Assembly (NCBI GenBank): GCA_031213475.1
Contig: JARUPZ010000003.1
Coordinates: 8,796,313-8,860,312 of the forward strand
Length of the DNA: 64,000 nt
Origin: Nereocystis luetkeana
Taxonomy: Eukaryota > Sar > Phaeophyceae > Laminariales > Laminariaceae
Direction: 5' to 3'
The notes beneath the pieces were generated by a model. That model was not told the origin of the DNA and did no database searches. It saw only the letters and a list, made by a program, of their open reading frames with translations. Each line of letters starts with the position of its first letter. Position 1 is the stretch's first letter. Shown here one piece after another: positions 12,760 to 24,700 of this stretch. Position numbers and translations under genes: made by a program.

Positions 12760-15700
12760 ACAGTAGACAAAAGACGAATCCGCGTCTCGGCGGCGGTGAT
12801 GAAAACGAATAACAAATTAGCAAACACCCCCCCCCGCAGTCTGTGTGGGAATCTAAAATATAAACACTATCGCGTGTAAAAAGACGAACCCGAGTCTCGG
12901 TCGCGGGGCCAAGTGCACACTTGCCCGAGTCTGTGGCGGGCCACTGAATCGTGGAACCGAGCTATGTCAAGCCCCCGACAAAACTAACCAAAGCCGAGAG
13001 GCTCTGAAGAGAAAAGAAAATTTGTCTGAGAAGCTTGGTGTAAAATCCTCTGATGTTCCAGCCCCGGGTCCACCCAGGTTCCCGGTGCGCGCGCCGCACT
13101 GAAACGAGGGAATCATACATACTGTACATAATTTTCGATGAGACTCCCAACAGTAGTGTTCATAGGTTAGTGATGGCCGTCCCTAACATAACCGAGCAGA
13201 CACGCGGCTTGTCGACGATGTCAAACATCAATTACTCTTGAAAAGAAGGGCCGCACGAGGGCGAATATATTCGCGCAGAAGCGTAGGTTTAACAGCCGTT
13301 GACTTGTGAGCGTTAGTGGAGTACAGACGGTAGTATATAGCATAGTCGTCATTGCTGCCTCGTCGACACCGCAAGCTGTTTTGCTAATAATGCTGTTCGG
13401 AGACAAATACGGCATTGTCCGCTCACAATACAGAAGAGATCGGATCAGGCTCGAATACGCTACTACCAGGGTACTACATTGCTGCAGTACTACACACAAG
13501 GTATATGACACCCGGATCAGGGATCAGGCTCAAAGAGGTACTACAATGCCGCCTGCGAGTAGTAGGGCGAACAGTAGTAGCAACACGCAGCATTACAGCG
13601 TTACTGCTGCAGTACACTGGTACATAGGTACAGGGGTAGTACGGATTTGATATCATTTTAGAGTCGGGAGTCGAACTCGAATGCCAACAAAAAAAAATTA
13701 AAAAGTGAAATCTACACGAGACAACAGACAGGTCAGGTGTGGCTCGGGCGTTGGGCGGCATCGGGTGACGAACTGCTTGTTCAGGCATCTCTTGCTGCTG
13801 CGACCTCGTGGCGCCGAGCCGCGAGCGTCTAAGTTCGAGTCTCCTTGGCCTTTCGCAATCCTGCCGGGTGGAGGTCGCTCAGTGTGGCAGCAGAGAGAAC
13901 GAAAGAGAGGACAATCCTGGTCCTGCGAACTGATAGGCATGCAGCCTGCTGCGCTGCAGCTGCAGCACTGCTGCTGGTACGTAGAGTTCGTAGGCAGAAG
14001 TTGTCGTTGTCTGGACCTTGAGTACGTACACGCAACCCAGCAATACATGGTAGGGACCCCAGCACGGGTCCGTATCTACGACACTGGGTGCGCTCCGGAT
14101 GAGCGGCGGCTGTACTTCTCCAGCACTGCGGTGTTGATGACACTCCCGTCGTGACACCGCGCCGTTGTAGTTCACCTCTGCTGCTGTGCTGACTGCTATG
14201 ATCGCAGTACGCCGAGCGCCACAATAATTTACCGTCCCGAGCATGTCCCGCAGTATACCCCAGAATCGTTTATGGGGAGTTGCGTTTGGGAAGTTGTGTC
14301 CGGGAGGCTGCGCCGCGGAATACAGCAATAATAGTCCTATCGAGTAAAATAATGCTTCTGCCATCAAGGTATGACGATGAAATGTGGTACGTTCAGATGT
14401 TGGTTGATGAGTGGGCGTGGGGTGTGTGCAAACACTTCCAGGCCCTCAATCTTGACAGCCGCTCTCAGCATCGACGGCTTGTCGCCGGCTATAAGAACTG
14501 TTGAGAGGTTTCCTAAACAACCCGATACCAATATTGAGTATTTGTTTGAACCGTCACTCACCAAGCATTGACTCAATGGACTATGCACCGCCTATCTGTT
14601 GACACTCTGGTCCAAACTCTTGTTCATGTCTACAAATCTATCCAGTTACATCCTCGATTCCCGCTGTCATACCTGTAACACAGCAGTAGAAACTACTGCA
14701 GTGCAAGCAATCCTGTTCATGACGCTCACCCTTCCAGCTAAAAGCAGCAGCAGGGACGACAGTAGGCCACCCAGTAGATTAGCCCTTATAAGGAAGGCGT
14801 TGGAGAATCGAACCGCCAGGGGTACTGCCAGTAGTCTCCCCACTGTAATCCCACCCCAGAACAGGCTGGCACGAAGACGCGAAGAGAAAAACAGAGCCAG
14901 CGAAGAGTTTTAAAGGTGTCGCGGTATATATATCCCACGCAAGATCAATGGATTGCGCTATTCAAAGGTATAGTTCGCTCGCTACTGACGTTCAAAACTA
15001 TTACCAGAATCAGTGTCGCTCAAACACGACAAGATCGCTGATTTATTTCCGGGAGGGGGGGGGGGGGAGGGGGGGGTGCTGAAACACGGGTGACTGAGAC
15101 AGCCGGGGTCCCGTCGCCGATGCGAGCGCTGAACCTGTTTAGGGCGCACAACCGATACTTTGCCAAGGGCGGCGGCGATGTTAAACTCCTGAACCAGCCG
15201 AAGCGGTACAGGGCACCTCATGTGCAACCTCAAGTTTGCCAGAGCGGGACCCAGCTCTAGGGCACCAGCATCACCGACGTAAATGAGAGCAGCAAGATAA
15301 ATCGGCATACGATGGCCCTCTCAGGCAATCCCGGTCGTAAATCGAAAGTGAAATAGTGATCGCGTAAGCGAGATATGAACGACAGGCAAGGTCGTCGTCG
15401 TCGTGTTCTTCTCCCCACCTGGCCATGCGAACGGCACCCGCTTCTCCAGATAACCCATCTCGCAGTACAACAACGGCGATCCAGGCGCCGAACCCGACCT
15501 CGGCTCCGACGTAGAGAAACAAAAAGAAGGACAGCAGAGCTATCAGGGAGAACGGCGGACGGTTTCCCTGCCCCCCCCTTCGAGCAAGCAGGGCTGTTTT
15601 GTCGCTCTTGCCAAACTGTAGATCCGCCACAACGTCGCATGCGGCTTTTTTGTTTCCGCCCGAACATGACCTTTCCGACAGCACGTGCGCCGCCACCGCT

Positions 15701-18700
15701 CCGGTGCTCTCGTTTAGTGTTGGTGGCTGCAAATTTGCACGAGCCGTGGATGACTCTGCGGTTGCTGCCGCGGTGGCGTCCGGAAGCTTGAGATGTTGAC
15801 CATCTTGATCATGCACCATGCTTGCAGCTATCGGTAGGATGCTCGCCGATGGAGATATAGACGCCGTCTCTTCGTTCCGATGACAAATTAACTCTTCTTT
15901 GGAAACAAGGCTTCCGTCTGAAAGCCGTCGCGATGCTGCTCCTCGGCGGTAAAATCGGGCACAAACAAACGGTGGGAACAACTTAGTACGTGCACTTACT
16001 TCCGAATATATACCATTAGTAGGAGCAAACAACGCAGGTATGCTACGCTTTACAACCGGTGGTTGCACCAGTAATACTGTATGTATCTCGAGGTTTTCAA
16101 GGCCATTTTTAGTAAGCAAACATGACCAAAACGATTGTGCGTCCTACGTCCTTCGGTGCCACAAGGTGCGCGACCTTGACGTACATGTACGATACTTAAC
16201 CCCGGGCACGTCTGCTACTGTTCCACCACCAGCATCCCGTTTGCAGCATACACGGATTAGGATGCCCGTCGTCTATCAAAATAACGTCGATCAAGCGCTT
16301 CACGCCTCCTCGAAGTATTTCGGCGTCTCACATAGGTGATAAAGTACAAATACCACCAATACTTCTGAGGCTTGAAAGACGAGGGGCTCTGCAACCTTGC
16401 CCTGCAATCGACCATCCGAAACGTATTGTAAGCTACGCCCGACGAGCAGCCGCTTGGACTACACATTTATCGCATGCCATCATATACTGCAGATCGAATC
16501 CGTAGACATTGTGAAGATCCTCAGGTAGAGGCGACTCCTTTCGCTCCGCCAACATATGTCTGATCAAAACCTTAATGTCCCTTTCTACGCGTGCGCTTCT
16601 CGTCGTCTCGCGTGTGCATCAGTCATCACACAACCGAAGCCCACGCCTTACCTTCCATACTATCCGCATCGCTTTCGAAAGAAGCGGTGCTATCTGTCAT
16701 ATACGTCGTTTTATCCGATTTGTCTTGGAGCAACATCCCCTTTCCACCTCCTCGCAAAGGCCAGCCACTGCTGCTGCTGTCACTCTCATCGCCGCCGTCG
16801 GCCACATAGCAAGCTAGAGACGCCGGCATTGCCAGGAGACCAAACGTTACGAACACCGTTCGGTACCCAAGCTGGCCGACGGTGGCGGGCGCCACGAGCG
16901 CGCCGACACTGAAGCAAAAATGCAAACCCTGCTCGTGCGTGATTGGTGGTTGCGGTCGGCGAGAGTAAGCGAACTGATGGCGGGGAATAGTGCGCATTGT
17001 TGTGTGGATACCGAAATGTATCTACAAAGAAGAAAACACACACATTCCTGTGTTGGTCAAAAACATTTTGGGTGGATGCTTTGTTCGGTAGGTACTGAGC
17101 TTCCAAGTTTATTATTATGCCTCATTAATGCTCAATACGTTTGCTGCCGAAATGGATTTCACAAGATTGACCGGTTCATAGACCAGCCCCATGGGAGTGT
17201 GCATCATGTTTCCAGGAGCGTCCAATTGTTCCTCTAAGGTGGTGGTGGGATGTGGTATGGACATCATCATCAACCAGAGGTCATCATAAACATTGGGCGC
17301 CTTACGACATAGGATAGGTATATGTTCATACAACATGAACGTAAATGTTATTCACCAGACGACGGGTGATTGCTTCGGATCGAGTGCCAAACAGTAATTA
17401 CTACTATTATAGATATCGTACGCAGGATTTATGGCGTAGGTGAAGACTCCATTGAAACGAAACGATGTTGCTACCCCTCGCCCGTGGTCGGCGGACATAG
17501 CAACCTTCGCTTTCCCACCCACCGAGACGCGAACAATCAGTACGCCGTTCGTTCCTAACCACTACCGCCCATTTGGGCGTTGCAAATAGTCAAGCGATAC
17601 AACACTGGCCTGCATCCAGGGCGCTGCTCCAGTGCTATGGATGTCGCTGATGGCAGCATTAGCAATAGTGTCGATAACCCCGCCGCAGAAGCCCTGCGAA
17701 TAGAATCGATTGCGTGTTGTTGAAGAATGAGAGGTCGCTCAGTAGAAAAATGGGCAGTAAGTACATATAATATCGATTTGTCTTCTGGTACTACTGCAGC
17801 AGTCCATATAGGTGTTGGGTGCTCTTTATCCTGCTAGCGCTGACGGCGTACTCGTTAGTACCTCGATTTGACACTCGGTTGTTTCCTTGTATAAAAAACC
17901 CTAGACGACCCAGCTTCTTTCTCGACGGCAACTAGCCAGGATTCCAAACATCATTCGTCAACGAACAGCAGCGTTCGCTCTAAACCTGATCCCGGCGACA
18001 GTCTGTTCGCCTTCTGTATAACGCCGGACAAGTCGTTTGTTGAGTTGATTGTTGCGGTCGGTCGCGCGCGGACGAGCTATGCTTGTTTTTTGTATCCTAC
18101 TGTTGTGTTCGCAACTCGACGCTTGTATTCCACAGATAACATCGACCAGCACCAGGTCGGATCGTTGGCGTACTTCAGTGCCCTATCGGCTGAGAATGTG
18201 CGAGCCAAGCCCACGCGACTTACGACCCAACCAATAACACGTTTGCTTCGTAGTGCTACCGAGGAAGCTCACGGATTGAGTGAGCGTACCACCCCCATCT
18301 CCTTAGCAAAACTCGAGTTAGTTCGCACCGTTCTCCTGCAGATGTTCTGCCTCGTTCACCACACGGCCCTATTACGCGTGGCCACTACAAAACTCGGCGT
18401 TTCGGATCCGGAGAGAAACCCGCGCAGGCTAGCCTCTATTCTGGCGTGAGAGTTTTTTTTAAATCCAATCGGAAACGGACGATATCGACGTATGCTGCAC
18501 CTTGATTTTTCCGAGGCTACACAGATGAGGAGATTTGTACACCCACGCAAAAGCCGACAATTAGATACTATATATATATATATATATGCACTGTTGAGTA
18601 GACGTAGCAGCCCATACATACAGTGGCTTTCTTCTGAATGATTTCACCAAACGCGGAAAGATCACAAATGATCTTGGATAGTTTCTCCGACGAGTAGCCC

Positions 18701-21700
18701 GCCAGTCAGGTTCTTCTCAGCTAGTAGCCCGTCAGTCAGGAGTTTCTCCGGCCATTAATTTGTACGAACCTACAAGGTGTATTGCAGCACACGTCTTCGA
18801 CAAACGCGTTAGCAGGTAGCAGCGGAGGCGTACGATGCCGTCAGCACCAAACCGCACGGTACGTGGGTGGTAACGAGGGGAGGCTCCTCATACTACAAGA
18901 ACCTCTCACTGCGTGGACGAACTTGCTCGAGAGCAGCGTCGTCAAACTGGGAAAAATACAAGACCAGAGACTGGTCACAAGGAACGCAGTCGGTCAAGCC
19001 TGTGACTGTAAACAGAAACATTTCGCATCTGAAAGTGGCAGAAATTCCCCCTATAATATAGGTAATAAAAGCGGTCACATCTATGGCCGGAAGCACCAAG
19101 CGCTTTCCAACCGACCGTAACATAACCTGAAACAACACTTGGCTGGCACACCATCTAAGTACCACTTTTGTTTTACCTGACGGAGATTCAAACCGATTCT
19201 GTCCAACGGTACTCCGTATTCTCGTCAGACTGAAGCACCAAGTGCAAACCAAACGGAACGTTCGAGTCGCCACGAGCGCAGTCGAAGAAAGACACAACAC
19301 TTACTTGCTTTCGTAGACGGAAATGCTAGATGATAACGTGGTCACGATTTGAAAAAACACAGAGCCGAAAACCAAACGGTCGGTGAAGAACGTCACCGCG
19401 AACAGACATATTTCGCGTACGAATGGCAACAAAGTTTATAGACGGGATTTCAACGGTCACATCTATGCGCAGAAGCACCAAGAGCCTACCACCCAACGAA
19501 CGGTAACATCACCTGAAAATTTCACCTCGCGCGCACACCAATCAACGTTCACATCACCTGATATATTGTCAACACCGCCTGCACGGTTCTTATTACCTGA
19601 CAAAGGCACCAAACGCAAACCAACCAGAAGGTTCCAGCCGCGACGAGCGCGATAGAAAAAAGCCCAATGCCGGTTGTCGCGGCCCCCAAGCGGCTCATGC
19701 GATTATTGAGGGCCTTTCGTAGACGCGGTCTGAGCCCCGTCGGCGGCAGCCTGGTATCCGACAAAAAGGCATCGGGCAATGGTAAGCAACAAATATGTAG
19801 TGGCTTGAAGGATAGTCTAGCCGTATTCCATGGGCGAAATACCGAAATTGTTTCGAACCCAAGACGGTAATTCGACGGTAAGGGTAGGTGTATTTTCTTG
19901 TGAGAAGCGCCGTACCTCGCCCGGCAACATTATTCGAGAAAAGCTGGGAGCAAGGTACAACCCATGTATCCTATGATGGGGCTTGGTGTAGCCAACACGT
20001 ACCGGGCATTGTTGTATAAGTACATGCCGGCCACACATGTAGTGGGTAGCCGTCGACGCGTGCTGCGATAAAAGTAGCACCTTTTGGCCAACCTACGTTT
20101 TGACGTACGGAGCTCCTCCAGCGGGGAATCGTTGGAGTCCCGTACGTTTCTCCACACAATATTTCCATTGTTTACCTGCAGTAGTAGGGCATAGCTTCGC
20201 TCGTCGGGTTACACTTTCATGCTTTTAGAAGGTCAGGGGTACATAGAGCTCCTCTAGCGAGGGTTTCTATAGCAAACAAGTTTTCGTTGGTTAGGGGATT
20301 GCTACTATATACCAGGCAGGAAAGAAAAAAACCAAACCAAGATTTTCGCAAACACCCTATTAGCGTCACGCCATACATATGGCACGTCGGCAAATACTTC
20401 CAGGTAAGCAACCGCGGCCTTTTCTTGTGCCTTTATTTCGGAGACCAAAAGGCACGGGCCAAGGTGTAACTCGACAAACTGCTTGATTTTCGCGTGATAT
20501 CACCTTTGTTTCACACGTTTTTCTTCTGCTTATTATGTATGCATCTATCTGTGGTATACACTTGCACGGCAGTATAGCTGGCTCATCCCTCTTCATTTGT
20601 CGCTAAATAAATCCTGTTTAGGAAAATGAGAAGCATTTTTGCATCATCCCACTCTGCTATTAATAGTAGTAGTAGTATTGATTCAAGTCAGCGTGAGGCT
20701 TCGAATAGATTTTGCCTACAGTACAATGATCCTCTTAATAGCGGGGCGTGAGAAGAATTCCACACTACTTGTTCGATTCGTCTGTAGTAGGCTTGTCTGT
20801 CTATATATGTTCGCCTGCTTGCTGAGTACTGCATTCAAGTTTCGCTGTCTGAATCAGTGCGAGGTGCGAGACTTGTCGATACACCATTTTCAACACACAC
20901 GGCGTGTACGGAGGTGGGCAAGCTTGCGCCAAACTCGCGGGCTTGGCTTCGCTGCAAGCCGTCTCGAGTGGGCCATCCTGGCCGTGCCGCGATGTGCTTG
21001 CGCCAATCCTGTTGTCTGTGTTGAAAGCGACGATTTCGAGCAAGTTCTTCCCGACAGAAGGGTTCGAAGTGTCGCCGTCGTGTCTGGGTAGTCTGCAATT
21101 TTTCAGCGAGCCAAGCGCATCGAAGACAAAATGACAGAACGATCGAGGTAAAATATTATCAACACTCTGCGCACATAATTGTCTGAGATAGTCACACATG
21201 CCGTCGGATTCCGCGTGGATTAAAGGTTCGGCTCGAATGTCAGCCTAGACTCGTTGTGTTTCTTGTGAGCTCAAAGCCCCACATGTCGTGGGATTTCGCG
21301 TGGATTGAGGGTTCGGCCCGAGCGTCAGCCTAAAAGCGCTGTGCTTCTTGGAAAAGTCGAAAACACACCATATCACGTTTTTCGAGATGGCCTCGAGGTT
21401 ATTAGACAATAAATGACTCGTGACTCGAGGCATTAACACCTGAGGCCTAGATCTAGCATGGCTGTTGAAGCATGATATTCCCCCCTATGACAAAGCTTAG
21501 GCTACTGGACAACCTCGGGTGTGTACCTGCGCGTACTTTACCTGCTGTCCAGTCTTCCGAGTAGCTATGCTGTGATATGTTGCTCTTCTGCCTACGATAG
21601 TAGTACTGCGGTTTTGCTATGCTTCCAGAAAGCACACGCTATGTGTACATGTGCACACAAGAACATACACCGTGCCGAACATATCGCCATTCCTATTGGT

Positions 21701-24700
21701 AGATGGGCACTGCCTACGTACTGTAGTACGAGCTACGTTGGGCCAGGTAACTCTGCGTTATCAAGCAACGACAATTAATATTAATAGGTTATATTTCCTA
21801 CGGCTGTAGTGCACGTCATCCCTAATGCCCTATCTGGTAGGTGAGTGGAAAACCAATGCATACACCGCCAGCACGAGCAAGTACGTGTCATGGGCGAACA
21901 ATTCACCTCCCTTCTCCCTGTTGTTTGGTGTCAATCACTCTTATTCATGGTCCGTGTGTTCTAAAGCATGTACAGAACAACAGTACGTCCATACAACGCT
22001 ACCACCCGGCGTTCGTATCAAAGACGCACAGTTTTACTGACAACAGCACAGGCTGGCAGCGCATAATAGAGAGTACCCTGAGCGCCCGACAACCCACGAT
22101 ATATCCAGAGCCTCATCACAGCATGTATCCAGCTATACCGGGAAGACGCCTTTTATCACCGCCCCCGGGACAATACTCGTTAAATCCCCTGGCAGTAGAC
22201 GCAAATATATACGCGTAACTTTTTCAAGCGGCCGTTCTCTCGTAGTTACACGACGTGGGGTTCTGGTCAGCATCGACGTAACGGTCATCCCTGATGTATT
22301 ATAAAGGTGTTCGACAAAAAATCTGTTTGCATGAAAACCGAAGAGTCCGTGCCCGCACTTCGTGGGGATGTCGAACGATTTTCGTACAGGGCCCTCTATT
22401 ATTACCACTCATTACGGGGGACCATACTAAAAAGGACTTCACTTACGGTAGCCCCAAAAACAAACTGTACACATCGCTATTTTAACGAACAATATTCCGT
22501 TGTAATTACTATGGCCCCCCGCAATAGGAACATTGATAGTTGATTGGATTTTAATGACGTGAGGGGGTCTGCCCCTTTAGCTCGCTGACTTGCTTGCGCC
22601 TGTCTGCATGCGCAACATGGCTCTCCTCGTCACGAAGCCTATGAACGACAGAACCAAGCACGCTTAACCCCTTTTAGAACCGCAGTCCCGTTTTCGGGAC
22701 AAACTACTTGAAATTTGAGTGGTTTGTCCCCAACTATAGGACTGCGGTTCTAAAGGGGTTAACCCCTTTAGAACCGCAGTCCCGTTTTCGGGACAAACTA
22801 CTTGAAGTTTGAGGGCATTGTCCCAAAAAACGGAACTGCGGTTCTAAAAGGGTTAGGCATGCCTCTACCCAAACGTGTACGTAGTTCATGCATGCACTGC
22901 GGATGTTTGACTACAGCTACAGTATGTATGTGCTCGGGGGTGCCCCCGAAATTCCACCTTGGTGCCAGAAATCAATTATTAAGACAGTCACGCACTGCTT
23001 GAAGGGCGCGAGATCCATCACGCACCCACCGGAGCCAACATTATCCGAGTGAATTGTTATTAAAAGTATGATCAGTCGAAACAGACTCATCATCTTGAGA
23101 TATGTTGTCAAATCCCACCAGGTGACAATCACGTTTACGGCACGTTTGCCCACGACATGTACGCCCAACTACAATCAACATTGAAAATACCTTATGAACA
23201 CAACCCTCAAGATCCAAGAAATCCACCATCAGTCGACAAGGCTGGGTGGCATTTATGACGTAATCCCGATCCCATCAGAGAGAGGTCGCCAATGGCCCTC
23301 CCTGCATGGGCTTTCGACTGCACACCAGGCAACCACACACATATCATGTCATCCACACCCCAAGGCCGCACAAACACTCTGGAAGGAGACAGCGGTCTCA
23401 GTCCGTTCGATTTGTTTCTTTTACGGCGTATGCACGCCCAACGTGTCGTACTATTCGTTACTACTGCGCAGCATGTTGCTATCTCGGAAATCATTAAAGT
23501 CGCGGGATCCGAGTAGATCCAGTATGCACTCTCTCATCACCCTGCGAACAAAACACGAGCCGCGACGGTTGGGCGAACGCGACGCGCGCGAATGTGTTGT
23601 CGTCGGATTCTCGTTCGGAGAGGTCAGGGGGGCGGATGCTGGGTGTTTGCGTCCGTGGCGACCCTGGCAGGGCCGATACCCGTGAAATGGTGGTTTCTGA
23701 ACGGCTTTCAGACGGCAAGAAGAAGCGAAAGGGTCTTGGTTGTGTTCCGCACTACCCCGAACGCGTGAAACGAGCTCGTGTTACAGCCATGTTTCGATGC
23801 CTTGTGCGGTTAGATAGCTCCAATGTTTGGTGGTAGGAGCGCAGATCGCGTGGTGGGCGCCCATCTTTTATTTACAAGCGATTGCACCAAATAAATATAA
23901 AAATGATGGCCTTATCGCGTTGGGATGGCCATTGTTGTCGGTGCATACTTAGCGCAAACGATTGTCGACGAAGTGCATGCGATGTACGTAGCTCGCTGTG
24001 AACATGGTACCCCAATAGTATATTCTGCGTCTTCAATCAGTGCCATGCCAGACTATGAAATGCAGCGTACACTCCTGCATTAGTACAAAACAGTTTATAG
24101 TTAAATATAACTGTATTCCGGTTTATGGTAGCGTGCGCATCTATGCAGAATATTTTCGAAGCATGATGTATGATGTATTGTTTTGTACAGTAGAACCCTG
24201 TGCGTGTGATGTAATTAGACATACAAGGGTCAGCTCAGCTGTCATATCGAAACATACTCGGGAATCTTTTTTGTAGGTGGCGTGCGTACTGTGGCCCACA
24301 ATGGACATTTTTTTAAAGGGGAATCCCTCGGGATTTTCCCCATGGTTTTGTGCGGGATTCGGAATTCGGAATATTCCCATAGCCACGTGATAAATGTGAT
24401 TCCCCGCCGCTGTACAAACGCGTCCCGAACAAGTTTCAATACTCTGCTTGCGCGACACGGAAAACAGTAAATCCCGTTCCAGCACAAACACGCCCTGCAG
24501 AAATGTTAATACCTGGTATTAAATTCCCGCACAAACACGTCCCTCACAATTTAGGGCATCTCGTTAATACTCCGGTTCCGCACAAGCACGTCCTGCACAA
24601 TCCAAGATATACCTACTGCTTTGTGATCCCGTGAGTAAAAACAAAGCAGTCAAAAGCCCGTATTTTCTCACGCGTATATTGTGCCGGTCCTTTCACAAGA

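Noticed and set aside
14982-15308. Minus frame beginning YLAALIYVGDAGALELGP considered as an MFS exon
   Set aside because: It does not fit TM8 motifs or the required phase; the real exon 6 was found at 14,865-14,730.
17100-17336. Full 73-codon minus frame considered as coding
   Set aside because: Only the central 23 codons (17,231-17,163) fit the transporter between splice sites; the rest is intron.
20801-21199. 132-codon minus frame in MFS intron 1
   Set aside because: No MFS or other motif in any frame and no convincing splice-phase link to exons 1 and 2.
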